Below, piece by piece: positions 32,533 to 44,283 of a DNA stretch of 64,000 nt. A program made the translations under genes and the position numbers. The notes beneath the pieces were generated by a model. That model had not been told where the DNA came from. It searched no databases and worked only from the letters and a program-made list of their open reading frames with translations. Origin of the DNA: Malania oleifera (Eukaryota > Streptophyta > Magnoliopsida > Santalales > Ximeniaceae); NCBI RefSeq assembly GCF_029873635.1, contig NC_080426.1:54822093-54886092 (forward strand). Direction: 5' to 3'. Position 1 is the stretch's first letter, and every line of letters begins with the position of its first letter.

Positions 32533-32680
32533 GGTCCTCTATACAAATGAAATAATGAACAAATACATGATGTACAAATGAAATAATGAACAACTACATG
32601 ATGTACAAATGAAATAATGAACTATTACATGATGTACAAATGAAAGAATGAACAAATACATGTTCTACAAGTGAAATACG
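32533..32680. repeat. 31-bp tandem repeat, about 4.5 copies
   Basis: TACATGATGTACAAATGAAA begins at 32564, 32595 and 32626, and a diverged copy at 32657, a 31-bp period. It lies just beyond the stop codon of the plant-mobile-domain pseudogene. Confidence 0.85.
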
Positions 32681-32784
32681 ACGATCTCCTACCCGGTGCT
32701 GCAGGGAGGTCGTCTTCGGAGTCGGGGTGGCTGTCGTCTGCGTCTGCCCTCTCCTGACTGCTCCTTCACGTCTGGCGTCTGGGC

Positions 32785-33720
32785 TCATCGATGTGCTACA
32801 TGTACGTCATCTCTGCCCATAGGTACTGTATCATCTATCTCCATGCGAAGTGGACGGGGAGCTAAGTGGTATGAAGTCTCTAGACAAGTCTGAGGTGGCA
32901 ACGCTGGTGTATGCACCTCCTTCGCATCGAGAGGGTCGTCTAGCAGGTATGACATCGACAGGGTGGTGGTAGAGTCAGATGGGACGTCCGCCTGTCTATT
33001 GGACGGGCTTGTAATATCGGCGGCTGTCGATGGGGCAAATGGTGCGGACGGCCCAAATATGCACTCCGCTTGTACAATGGGCGGAGAGAAGGTCGGACTC
33101 GACGGACGACTAGAGAAAGCTGCTCGACCTCCTCGTGGTGTCGTGCCCCGGCGTGGTGTAGTGATCCGTCGCCCGTCCTCGTAGACAATGTCCAAACCTG
33201 CTCTTACTAAATTGCTCACAGTGGGGTCTGAAGAGAGTAGGTCGACCTGGTGTAGTACATCCGCCTGCAGCATACGAAAAAAGTGGTTACCACATTGACA
33301 ACCTAACGTAGATGATAAAAGATTAGGTATGCATTAGAGTATTCTTACGAGGCTCATGTAGACCGCCGCGGTCCTATCTACAAAGCGTCATGTGATGGAC
33401 CTATACCAGGTATAATATGGGTCCTCCGAACCCATCGGACTGTCCGCCTCCACTCCCTGTATGATGTACTCCCGCCAATGCCCCCACATAGTCACGTATA
33501 TCGCGTGCTCAGTAGCTTAATCTGTGTTCCCCCGACCGCGACCATCAATCTCGTGTAGGTCGTCCCAACGTGCATCGACCCCCGACGTAAAAAAGCGGTC
33601 TGGAATGCCCTACCGAAAGCCGAACTAATGCATCACTCGGTCAGGGAGATGTCACTTAATAATATGAAAACATATGAGTGACACTCGGGCTACTTAGAGG
33701 TCCCTCCCAACTGCATAAGA
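32785..33720 (-). pseudogene. Plant mobile domain (MAIN-like / PMD) protein, 3' end, broken
   Basis: On the minus strand, about 33665-33349 reads LPDRVMH*FGFR*GIPDRF, then WDDLHEIDGRGR, then HAIYVTMWGHWREYI and YYTWYRSIT*RFVDRTAAVY. This is the conserved end of the plant mobile domain shared by MAIN-like genes and Mutator/Gypsy-borne relatives. At least four in-frame stops are present. An 84-bp intron (33348-33265, GTAAGA...TGCAG) precedes the last exon (33264-32785). That exon reads ADVLHQVDLLSSDPTVSNLV and then a Ser/Pro/Arg-rich tail ending DVHVAHR. The GC content is clearly higher than the surroundings. Given the hairpin repeats on both sides, a transposon-borne copy is likely. Confidence 0.75.
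33265..33348 (-). other. Intron of the PMD pseudogene
   Basis: The donor CTC|GTAAGAATAC and acceptor TATGCTGCAG|GCGG are good plant splice sites. The 84-bp length and AT-richness against GC-rich exons fit an intron. Confidence 0.65.
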
Positions 33721-33729
33721 AAGAAGAAG

Positions 33730-34513
33730 GTCAAGGAGATCATACGATTAGTGTCAAATATATGTAATGTCAACGAGAGGTTAGTGTTATATATTTTAAC
33801 ATTGCAAGAGATTTTTGTTTTTGTTTTTGTTTTTTTTGGTAATTTTTTTTAAAGAAAATTTATATAAATCCTTCCTGGTGATTAACCAAAACCACATTCA
33901 GTCATTCTATAATTCTATTATGATCATTAAACTCTCTTATAGCTTTTAAATTTTTTAGTATATAGATTTTATTAATTAACAATAATCTTATTATTAATAT
34001 ATATATTTATAACATTTGATTAGGACATTAATTTATGTTAAAAATAGTATCTATAACTAAATTAATTTTTTCATTTATTTAATGTAAATTTAAATTTATA
34101 GATGGTTCTTTTTATTTATTCCATAATTTAATTATATTTTATTAATAATTAATAGGTTAATAAATAATATAAGATTATTATATTTAATTAACAATAATCA
34201 TGTTATTAATGTATATTTACAGCATATTACATGATATAAAATTAAGATTAAAATGAATATTACTAATTTAATTCAACATATTAATTTATTTAATGTTAAT
34301 TTAAATTAATAAATAGTTCTTGTTCAATCCAGAATTGAATTAAAATAACTAATATGTCATAATATATTGGTACGTATATGTGTACATACTGTTGCATGCA
34401 TACATGATTCGGAGCATTATCATTACTTTTTTCTTTTACATAGTAGTCTACTTGTTTTTATTATTTTAAATGTATTTAAAAATATAATTACAAATATACA
34501 TATGATTTAAATA
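33730..34513. repeat. AT-rich repeat, left part of an array split by solo H
   Basis: Words such as TTAACAATAATCTTATTA and AATTTAAATTAATAAATAGTTCTT recur here (around 33978, 34190 and 34300) and again at 37440-37560 and 37760-37840. They show a diverged AT-rich array, later interrupted by the LTR at 34519-37236. No coding content. Confidence 0.6.
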
Positions 34514-34518
34514 TTACC

Positions 34519-34695
34519 TGTAACGATCCAAAAAAATAATAATAATTAATTAATTAATTAATTAAAAAAATTAATAATAATAATTAATTAATTATTATTA
34601 AGAAAATTAATTAAATTAAGAAATTTGAGGATTTTGGATATATATATATATATATCTATGTGTGTGTGTGTGTGTGTGTATTTAAATACATATAA

Positions 34696-34735
<40 letters not shown>

Positions 34736-37236
34736 GTATATATGTAAGTATATATATATAAGTATATATAAAAGTTTAAAGTGTGGATAAAGGAAAGAAA
34801 GAAAAAAAAAAAGGAAAACTTAAAGGCTAAGTTTCTTGCTGGAACAAAGTAGGAAGAGGAAAGAAGAAAAAAAAAAATTCTTCTCACGCGCAGAACAGGA
34901 AGGAAAGGGAAAGAAAGAAAAAAAGAAAAATTTTTCTCAGCTCACGTTCTCCACTCCTCTTCTCTTTACGATTTCACGGCGGATTCTCGCCCAATTAAAA
35001 ATCTAAAAATACCACCGAACTTCATTTTCTGCCACCGACATATCTACCGAAGTGGAATTGTCATAAGAGTAACGTGGACATATCTTCTGGGGTAAGCAAA
35101 ATTCTTATTCTTGCCTCAATTTTTCTTAAATTTTAAGTCAAATGGACGATCGAACACTACCATGAAAATCTGGGGATGATTCTCTACGAATCTAGCGGAG
35201 CGGATATCTCATGGGGTCGTTGTAGGAATAGTCCCAAAACTAGGATAAATGAGTTATTTAGAAATTAATTGTTATTTAATTATTATAAATTAGGAAAGGT
35301 TAAAATAATATTTTATTGAGATTAATTTGATTGAATCAGAGTTCGGGTGAGGGCTGCGGATATAATTTTGGGAGCCTTGTAGGCGTGATTCAGGAAATCA
35401 AGTAAGGGGGAATAAAATTATATCAGTATTTTTTTTAAGGTAAACAGGTTATTTACGAGCATATGAAATTTATTATTTATTTATATGATTTTCGAAATAG
35501 CCTGATTATTGAAAAAATGATGATTTTGGTTTAAGATTTATATTTGGGATAATTGCATATGATATTAAATTTGTGTGACATGGGAGTAATTTTTCCTAAT
35601 AAATTGAATATGAATTATTGTGGTTTGGGTTTGCATGTGGGGGTGTTTAGAATGATTATGATATGATGAATGAATTATTATGTTTGACTCCTGTGTGGAA
35701 ATGTATTGATCTTTTGGGATACTGTGTGGGAAATGAATTGATCTGTTGGATTCATATGTGAAAATGTATTGATGCGTCTGTGTAAACTAACTGGTTTGGT
35801 TATTCGTATGCATCTCAATATAACGTTAGCATGAGGAGGTTGTTATATTGCCTAGATATAAATCATGATATAACGTTGACAAGTCGAGGAGCTTATTCTG
35901 CTGATGTATGACGGGTAGGTCATGGGGATTTGATACTGGTGAATAGTGGTGCCTGTGTGAGTCACGTGTTGCAGAAGCTGGAGTGGTGCCTGTGTGGGCC
36001 ACATTATATCCTGTGTGGATAATGACGCCTGTGTGAGCCATGTTATGTATCATATGTGGGTCACGTTATATCGTGTGTGGATTATGGCGCCTGTGTGGGC
36101 CATGTTATGTACCATGTGTGGGTAGCGGTGCCTGTATGGGCCACGTTATATCCTATGTGGATAATGGCGCCTGTGTGAGCCATGTTATGTACCCTGTGTG
36201 GGTAGTGGTTCCTGTGTGGGCCACGTGTAGGTAAGAAGTACGTAGGTGCCTGTGTGGGCCACGTACTGATACGTACGTAGTTGCTCTGTGTGGGCCACGT
36301 ACTAAGGACATTGGAAGACGAAGTATAAATTGCATGATTCTTGTGTGGATGTGTTGTGCATGTGAATTTAATTAAAACATAATAGTAATGGTATATCATA
36401 TTGTGAATGTATGTGTGTGCATGCGGCGAGGTAAACATACCACCAGGAGCTTGTTGAGAAAGGCGAGTGCTCTGCTAGGTAGTTTCTTGGTATCAGTGCA
36501 AATGGATGCTACTTGTATGGGTGGGTAGACATCTCGATCCTCGGAAACTTTTGCCTTTAAAATAATAAAGATGTGTGTACTGGCGGCGAGGTAATACTTC
36601 ACCTGAGGGCTTACTGAGTAAGATGAGTGCTCTAGTAGGCAGTTTTTAGTACCAGAGCAGAGGGAAGTTACTTATATGGGCATGTAATCTTCCCTATCCT
36701 TAGGGACTTTCGCCTGCATAAAAATTATGTACTTGTGCATATTGGATGAGTGTATGATATTAGATGTCAGGGATGTTATTAATGGTACAATTTTTTTTAG
36801 TTGTTATTAATATTATGTGAGAAGCAGTTTATTTTGATATGTAAATATTAAAACTCATTGTCACACACTGTTCTAATTTATTCCACCCTTACTGAGAAGT
36901 GTCTCACCCTAGTGGATTAATAATTTTTCAGATTCTTCTGGAGATCGGGTTTGAAGGCCTAGGCTAAGATTATTTTTGGTGGTTTCTTTTTGGGGTATTG
37001 TGAGATACTGATATATGTATAGATATATTTGTACGAGATTATGTTTTAAATACTGGTTGTGGATATAAATATCTGGATGTTGTAGTATTTATTTTTGGGT
37101 TGCTATATAGAACTCTAGTATTTATTTGAGGTTATTTATTTATGTTCCGTTGCGTGCATGTTAATTATGGTATTAGATGCAGGTGATTGGAACACGTGGC
37201 ACTCGAGCCCCACTTGGCGTGTTTCGGGGCGTCACA
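34519..37236 (+). mobile_element. Solo H: 2.7-kb Gypsy-type solo LTR with TTACC duplication
   Basis: It begins TGTAACGATCC and ends GGGGCGTCACA, termini typical of plant chromovirus (Del/Tekay-type) LTRs. It is flanked by TTACC at 34514-34518 and 37237-37241. No internal domain is present. It contains (TA)n and (TG)n microsatellites (about 34638-34760), a GTGTGGGCCACGT minisatellite (35935-36300) and the motif TGAGAAGTGTCTCA (36893-36906). Unlike the other LTRs here it shows no GTCGAC palindrome cluster. It is related to LTR G at 41571 by the shared minisatellite word. Confidence 0.87.
35935..36300 (+). repeat. GTGTGGGCCACGT minisatellite in solo H
   Basis: Alternating units of about 39-41 bp begin CCTGTGTGGGCCACG or CCTGTGTGAGCCATG and contain GTTATATCCTGTGTGGATAATGGCG or GTTATGTACC variants. 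They form a higher-order period near 80 bp. Confidence 0.8.
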
Positions 37237-37241
37237 TTACC

Positions 37242-38215
37242 TTTTTTTAAAAATTATAATAAATTATTAACATCTTCAATGAAAAATTATATATTTAAAA
37301 ACTTAATAATAACTAATATATCATAATACATAGTAAAATAATATATAGCCATTCTTAATTATATTTTGAATAAAAATAATGATACTTTTATAATTAGAAA
37401 CTTAAAAGCTAATTATTGTAATTTTTAATGTAAATATAATTATTTTATATTATTTAAAATAATATAATATTATTTAGTAATTAACAATAATCTTATTAAT
37501 TAAATTAGTATTTTTAATTTGTAAATATTAATTTAAATTAATAAATAATTCTTATTCATCATTACATACTTGAATTAAGTTTCATTAATAATTAATATAT
37601 TTTAATATATAATAAAATAATATATTGCTATTTTTAAATATATTTTGAATAAAAATAATAATACTTTACAATTAGAAACTTAAAAGCAAGTTATTTTAAT
37701 TTTTAATGAAAATTTAATTATTTTCTATTATTTAAAATAATATAATACTATTTATTAATTAACAATAATCTTATTAATTAAATTAGTATTTTTAATTTTT
37801 AATATTAATTTAAATTAATAAATAATTCTTACTATCATTACATAATTGAATTAAGTTTCATTAATAATTAATATATTATAATAAAATAGTATATCATTAT
37901 CTTCAATCATATAAATTGATTTTTAAAGTTCTATATATTACACGCAACTTTAATTCTAAGCAGTTTCCTATACAGAAATAGCTATATTCATTTTTGAAAT
38001 ATTTTTTTTTAAAAACTATGTAGCAACTTTTGAATACGTTGCATTTTTTTTATATTATTATATATATATACAGATTTTGAAAAATTCCTACAAGAGTGTA
38101 ATTTCCAAAAAAAAAAGGTTGCAATTTCAGCGACAATAATTAAAATTCATAACTATTCCCTGAAAATTAATGAAAAAGGTTATTCACATTCATAAAAATT
38201 AATGAAATTTTAAGC
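37242..38215. repeat. AT-rich tandem duplication (about 280-bp period)
   Basis: ATATTTTGAATAAAAATAAT occurs at 37361 and again about 279 bp later near 37640. The following words (ACTTAAAAGC, TTATTTAAAATAATATAAT, TTAACAATAATCTTATTAATTAAATTAG) repeat in the same order. The array ends near 37910. Confidence 0.7.
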
Positions 38216-38219
38216 AATT

Positions 38220-38835
38220 TCAGAACAATTCATATCTATTGTCATTATTCAACAATGAAAAATGCATAACATTATAAACATAATTATAAATAAAAATGTT
38301 CATACTTAATAATAATAATTTGAAACTCACTATTGTTTCTTCCATGTTAATATTATTGCACAGACAATATGCATGAAATAAATTACAGGAAATATACATA
38401 AAATAAATGGTAGGAAATACACATGAAATATAGAACTGAAATGAAATACACTTGAAATACATGGCAGGAAATACAATATTAAATTCAAGGAAATAAAAAA
38501 GAAAATTAGAATAATCCTAACCTCAGTATTGGGAGTTTTCGGAAAATGCTTCCAATCAACAACAAAAAGATTAAAACTTGAATCAAAATAACAGATTCTA
38601 CCAAAATAAAAAATGTGAGCAGGAAAGGGTTTAAAAAATCACATGCCTCATCTCCCCCTTTTATGCCTTCTCCCCAACGTTCGATGAGCAACGGTTGGAG
38701 AGTCCAATGGTCACCTGCTCTGCTCTCCCGTCCAATCATTTGGCAGCTCTGTAAAGTTGAAGTCTCCTCGGCAAAGTGCTAGTCCTCTCTCTGTTGGTTC
38801 ATCTGCGAGCACAGATAAGGAAGAAATTCAATAGG
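38220..38835. other. AT-rich spacer, nothing recognised
   Basis: Short GAAATACA(C/T)(A/T)TGAAATA repeats occur around 38385-38480. The region 38510-38770 is less AT-rich and has no recognised product. Confidence 0.45.
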
Positions 38836-38837
38836 CA

Positions 38838-39172
38838 AGCAAAACTCGTTGTATGGTCTAGCGAGTTTTGCCATGCGTCCAAAGACGGATGGATTAACAA
38901 ATCCAAATTCGAAGCAAATCTGCCTGGAAGAACCAGCGAGATTTGGCATGCGTCCAATGCCGGGTGATTCAGCAATTAATGTTCCTAAGAAAATCTCGCT
39001 GGATGAACCAGGGAGATTTGTCACGCATCCACAGTAGCATCCTTCATCCAAAGTAAATCTCGCTACTTGGAGTAGCGAGATTACGTCAGGGTCATTCTCC
39101 GAAATATTTCCCAGAATAGAGTATTATTTAATATATATTTAAAAAAAAAAGTTAAAACGGGGAAAAACTCTA
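38838..39172. repeat. Tandem hairpin array and right terminal repeat
   Basis: Four hairpins about 70 bp apart are present. GCAAAACTCG...CGAGTTTTGC lies near 38838-38872. CAAATCTgcCTGG...CCAGcgAGATTTG lies near 38909-38943. AAATCTCGCTGG...CCAGGGAGATTT lies near 38986-39019. AAATCTCGCTACTTGGAGTAGCGAGATT lies near 39054-39082. The first three are followed by (A/G)TGCGTCC or ACGCATCC words. 39050-39172 is the inverted partner of 27553-27672. Confidence 0.8.
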
Positions 39173-39179
39173 CTCCCTT

Positions 39180-41570
39180 CTGGTCCATTTGGCTTTTTAA
39201 TATTGAAAAGTACATTTTGAAGTGTCCATGTGAACTCTATACTTGGTTCGAAGCTTTAATTCGTAGTGCAGATGATCAAAATTTTCTAACTTTGTGATAT
39301 ATTAGATTGTGTATAAGAAGGTAATTTTAATTTTTAGCAATGACGTTTTGCTGAATCGGAGCACTCGCTGGGGGGGGAGAGGGAGTTGTTTATTAGGGAT
39401 TACAACAAATCTTATTTGTTAGTAGGGAGATTTGGACTTCTTTGAATATAATATCAGATTTCAAAAACTCATAAAAACTTACCTCAAATTTCTTTTTTTT
39501 TTTTTTTGGTTTAGTTACTCTACGGGCTTCATGGAGAAATACAAACTTAACAAGCATCATAACTAGCCAAAGAACTTCTCTCCTCATCTTTATTCTCTTT
39601 CTTAATAATCGGCAGGACTGAACAACAAATATAGCAGCAATCACTATGCATGCACATTGAAAAGACCCAAAATTCTATGATTAAAACCACCGAACTCAAG
39701 TCACTTTTCTGTATAGACATTGAACTGGCTTTCGAATATCTTTTTGAGGGTAATTTTAAAGACTCGGTGAGAGTACAAGTGAAAAAACAAGTATATTATT
39801 TTCTTTATCTTTTGTTCACCTACCATGAGGGATTGATTATTTATATATGAGAATTTGTTAGGACTAGGGTCCAAGCCATTAGATTGTTCGATACTAATTG
39901 TTGCCATGGTTGTAGAGTCTATTACCCCTAGATTTTCCTTATAGCATCACATGGTTTTAACAAGTTTGTAGTCATGTCTACAGACTTTCAAGCTTTGTGA
40001 ATCATGGGGTTGATTGTATGAAATAAAAAGCGCTAATGTTGCGTTTGGGAGCATAAATTTCGGACCTTAGTTTTGGATTTTAGCAGTTTTTGATGAATTT
40101 TAATATAATTTTATATTATATTTTATTCAAATCCAATACAACTCCAAATCCAAGACCTATCCAAATACAGGATAATGATTGTCCTTCAAGTGCCGTAGGA
40201 CGACTTGGGGAGTGCTCAAGAGCTAAGGGTGCACATCAACCTTACGCTAAGCCCCCCCTCCCCACACAAGTGTATTCGGCTACTTTGCTTGCTGATTGAC
40301 TCAAATATGCTTGTTTGTGGCCATTTATTTGGCTTAGGATTGTGTTTCCCAAAATAAATGCCCCTTTCTCCTTTACATATGAGGTGATGCAACCTTAAAG
40401 TAGATAGTAGTTATACATAGGCCAGCTAGAGATTAGGTCAAGATGATCATTTGATGAAATTCCTTATGCACCTCTTTTCTAATTTTAAATCAACTTGAGT
40501 GAAGAGGCATTTTAATTCGCCTATTTCTTACATTAATTTTTGATTTTTAGGTGTGTTTCCATAATTCCTCATTTACATTAAGTGTTTGGGCTTATCTACT
40601 GTAGGATTAGGATTGTGATTTCCCTAAATCAACTATAGTGTCGACATTTTACTTTGCCCTTTTCTACCCTGTCTTTTTGGATTTCAACGCATGTTGCTTC
40701 AACCTCTCAAAAACTCACATGCCTTAATCATTCAATGGGAGCATTATTAAGCATTATCCTTCATGTTAATTGGTGCACGCATGCACATGTTTGTATAGCT
40801 CTGTGTGTGTGTGTGTGTGTCTGTGTGCCTCCAATGCTCCCATCCTTCCCTAATTTTCTTCTCCCTTTTTTTTAAAAAATATTTTTAGGTACATTTATTT
40901 TTTCCTTTTGTTGTTCTATGTTACAAGTTGCACTGGATTTGGGATTTGTCACTTTTAGTTTGGGGCTCCTTCTTTTAAACCCATTATTTTCCCTTTTAGA
41001 GTGCAAGGAGTTGTTTTCCTTTTAGAGCTCGTTGTTTCATCCACCCTTTGCCACTTCTATGGACACAAATTTCATTCTCTCCTTCTAGACCTTCTTATAA
41101 GGATGTAGGGTTCTTCTTCTACTTGGGATTATAAATGTCTGATTAAGGAAAACCTTAAGCATTGATCCTAAAAAGGTCCAAGCTAATACAGATCCTTCTA
41201 AGATGAGCTTCATTGTTGTGGTAAGGCTATTCCCAACCTTGATGATAAGGCTTGACAAAATCTTCACATTAAGCTCCACTTGTATAAGGATTTCTTTAAA
41301 TGTGGATTTTGCTAACCTTTTCACCCTTTGCAAGGTCCTCAAATATCATATTATCGCACCAAGCTAATTATTACCCAATTTGTGGCTAACATTAATATAT
41401 TTTACAATCTGATCCATATAGAGGGGCATGGTCCAACTCTTAGCATGCTTAGGGATTTCTTCCAAGTGAAGGTCCACACTTTTCAGCCAAGGTGGGACAA
41501 TTTCACATACAAATGTAAACATAAGTTTGTCAGCAGTGATCCTTCCTTTTTTCATCATTTGAAGAATAGG
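39180..41570. other. Intergenic sequence, no gene recognised
   Basis: Short frames only. A (TG)n tract lies at about 40800-40825 and a T-run with a G-rich island near 39370. The 41085-41560 segment is less AT-rich and could be an old coding remnant, but I recognise no domain. Confidence 0.45.
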
Positions 41571-42308
41571 TGTCACGCCCCGAACCCGTCAGGTGGGGTC
41601 CGGGGTGTGATGAGACCATTCATCGTCTCTGATACCATTCACGTAGCGGAAAATAATAAACAATTTCAAATAAAATACTAGAGTTCTAATTTATATAACC
41701 CCAAAAAGGAGTATAAAAAATTCTCCATATTACATCACCAGAAAAATATCAAGATATAAACTGAACATATATTTGTTCTTATGACCACCCAAACTTTCCA
41801 AAAAGAAACTAACCCTGCCCTTGGAGCTTTCTAAGCTCAATCACCTGAAGGACCTGAAAAGATAATAATTTGCTAGGGTGAGACACCTCTCAGTGAGGAA
41901 GAATTAAACTATAACATTGTGTGGTAGAAGAGTTTTAATATATATATATATACAAAATAAAGTCATCAATTAATCAACAACAACTGGAAAAGCGCATACA
42001 GACTGTAGTCCCACAAACAAAACCAATATTTATATCGACAGTTCCCAAGGATTAGGAAGATTACATGTCCATACATGTACCTTCCCTTTGTTCTGATACC
42101 GTTTGTAATTGTACCCTTTGATTCGGGTGTGGCTACAATTGATACCGATTAGGGCACTCATCTTTCACAGTAAGCCCTCTGGTGGACCATAAATATTCAC
42201 ACAATAAAATTCACATACATCACCACACAACCACATAGAGTTACGATACATTTCAATCACATCCACATAGGGTTACAATACATTCCCAACCCCCATCACT
42301 CTCAGTAT

Positions 42309-42776
42309 GTGGCCCACATAGAGCAACTACATACTCTCCTGTACGTGGCCCACACAGAGCAATTGCGTACTCCCTTGTACGTGGCCCACATAGGGCTACT
42401 GCGTATGTCACAGTATGTGGCCCACCTAGAGCTACTGCATACTGCCCTGTATGTGGCCCACATAGGGCAACTGGGTACTCCCCTGTACATGGCCCACTTA
42501 GGGCTACTGCCTATGTCACAGTACGTGGCCCACCTAGAGCTACTGCATACTACCTTGTACGTGGGCCACATAGGGCAACTGCAAACTCCCCTGTACGTGG
42601 CCCACTTAGGGCTACTGTGTATGTCACAGTATGTGGCCCACCTAGAGCTACTGCGTACTACCCTATACGTGGCCCACATAGGGCTACTATGTATGTATTA
42701 GTACATGACCCACATAAAGCAGTTGCGTACTTCTCAGTACGTGGCCCATATAGGGCAGTTGCGTACTTCACTATAC
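42309..42776. repeat. 36-bp minisatellite, 13 copies, in LTR G
   Basis: GTGGCCCACATAGAGC-like words recur every 36 bp from 42309 to 42741, exactly 13 units. Alternating sub-types (CAACT/GCTACT, CTCC/GTCACAG) hint at a higher-order pattern. Because 36 is a multiple of three, frames stay open on both strands. They are not genes. The unit word matches the minisatellite of solo H. Confidence 0.93.
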
Positions 42777-44283
42777 GTTTATGTTCACAACAGACAGTAT
42801 TCTTAAACAAGCAGTATCCACAAACAAACAATATTCACAAACAAACAATTTCCATAAGCAGACTGTATTCATAACCAAACAGTATTCACAACCAAATAGT
42901 ATTCACAATCAAATAGTATTACAACCAGTTAATTATTGAAGGTTATTCTTGTCATGCCCCGAACCAGAAGATGGGTCCCATGTGTGAATATAGTAACCTA
43001 ATCTGTCTTTGTATCAATTAAAACATACATGATTCAATACCAAATGAGGGTCTGACCCCATGGGATACACGGATGCCCTTACAATCATAAACATACACAT
43101 CCATACTCATCAGATACACAGCGAAATACGATCTTTCTATACATATACAGTACCATACCAGAGTCTATACAAAACTAGGATATACATTCCCATAATCACA
43201 AAACATATCTCGGGTGTCTACAAAAACCATCACGATGACCCGGTTACAAAAACTCGTACCTAAATAGGCACTAACAACAGCTAACGACACCCTCGCTTTC
43301 GATTGCTAGGATGCTAATTACGGCTGCCTGAAGGACCTGAAAAAAATATTTTTATGTACATTCAAGGCGAGACACCTCTCAGTAAGGAAGAAAGCAGGTT
43401 ATATCAGTGTGTGGCATACCAGTGTTATTTTACGTAAAACATAACACTATACAATACGATACAGTTCCATACAGTTCTAGTATTTTCACAAATCCATTCC
43501 AGTACATACGATTCCCAAACATACGGTCAGTGTCGTCACACTAATACGCAACTACGCTATGAAACCTGAAGTTTCACAGCGATTACATTGCCAATACGAT
43601 GTAGCTCACACTAGTACGCAACTACTCCATGAACCTGAAGTTTCACAGTGATTACATTGCCAATACGCAACTATTCCATGAAACCCGAAACTTTACAGTG
43701 ATTACATTGCCAATACAGTGTAGCTCACACCCCTCGGTGACTAACCGGGATACGTAGTGATATTTCACACCCTCGGATATAGAGCCGGACACTCTCAACC
43801 ATCATTTTCACACTGTTACATGGCGTAGCGTATGGTAATTAGTCGCCATATAGCTGTTTCGGCGTACGATAATTAGCTGCCACTAGCCGATTTCACAAAA
43901 CCTGAAATCATTTTGGAGCTCACACTCCTATACATATCAGCGTACGATAATTAGCCGCCACTAGCTGTTTTACAAAATACTTGGAACAATTACATACAAC
44001 CATACATTCCACACTTATTTGGTTTACGACAAATCATATCGTTTTCCAATTCAAGTATGCAGTTTATACAAATATGGATAATAGTCATCTCAATAATACA
44101 GTTTAAACAAAATAAATAGTTTTCCAAACAAAGCAGAGATAATACTCGAAATCCCCAAATTTTCTCGAAAGCTATAACCCAAAAATCTCGTATTTTACCC
44201 GATAGATTTCCCCAAATAAGATACCAAAACATACATACGATCGTAGCCTACAAGCTTACCGATCCTGATTTTGAAAGGTAACT

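Noticed and set aside
32940..33188. Open frames on the plus strand and in other frames across the PMD exon
   Set aside because: Shadows of the GC-rich PMD exon. The minus frame fits the family and splice sites.
34588..34887. Frame rich in Tyr-Ile repeats
   Set aside because: Translation of (TA)n and (TG)n microsatellites inside solo H.
35826..36438. Minus-strand frames with repeated GPHR/TWPTQA words
   Set aside because: They come from the GTGTGGGCCACG minisatellite of solo H, with no protein similarity.
38506..38739. 77-codon hydrophobic frame
   Set aside because: Low-complexity hydrophobic translation of AT-rich repeat DNA, with no domain and no conserved start context.
41085..41342. 85-codon minus frame
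   Set aside because: No recognisable domain, flanked by stops in unassigned intergenic DNA. Possible old remnant but not supportable.
42302..42701. Long open frames on both strands with 12-residue repeats
   Set aside because: They are by-products of a 36-bp minisatellite (a multiple of three) inside an LTR. Openness on both strands argues against coding.
42309..42776. Regularly spaced repeats that could suggest a CRISPR array
   Set aside because: There are no unique spacers between identical repeats, and the context is a plant LTR. It is a minisatellite.
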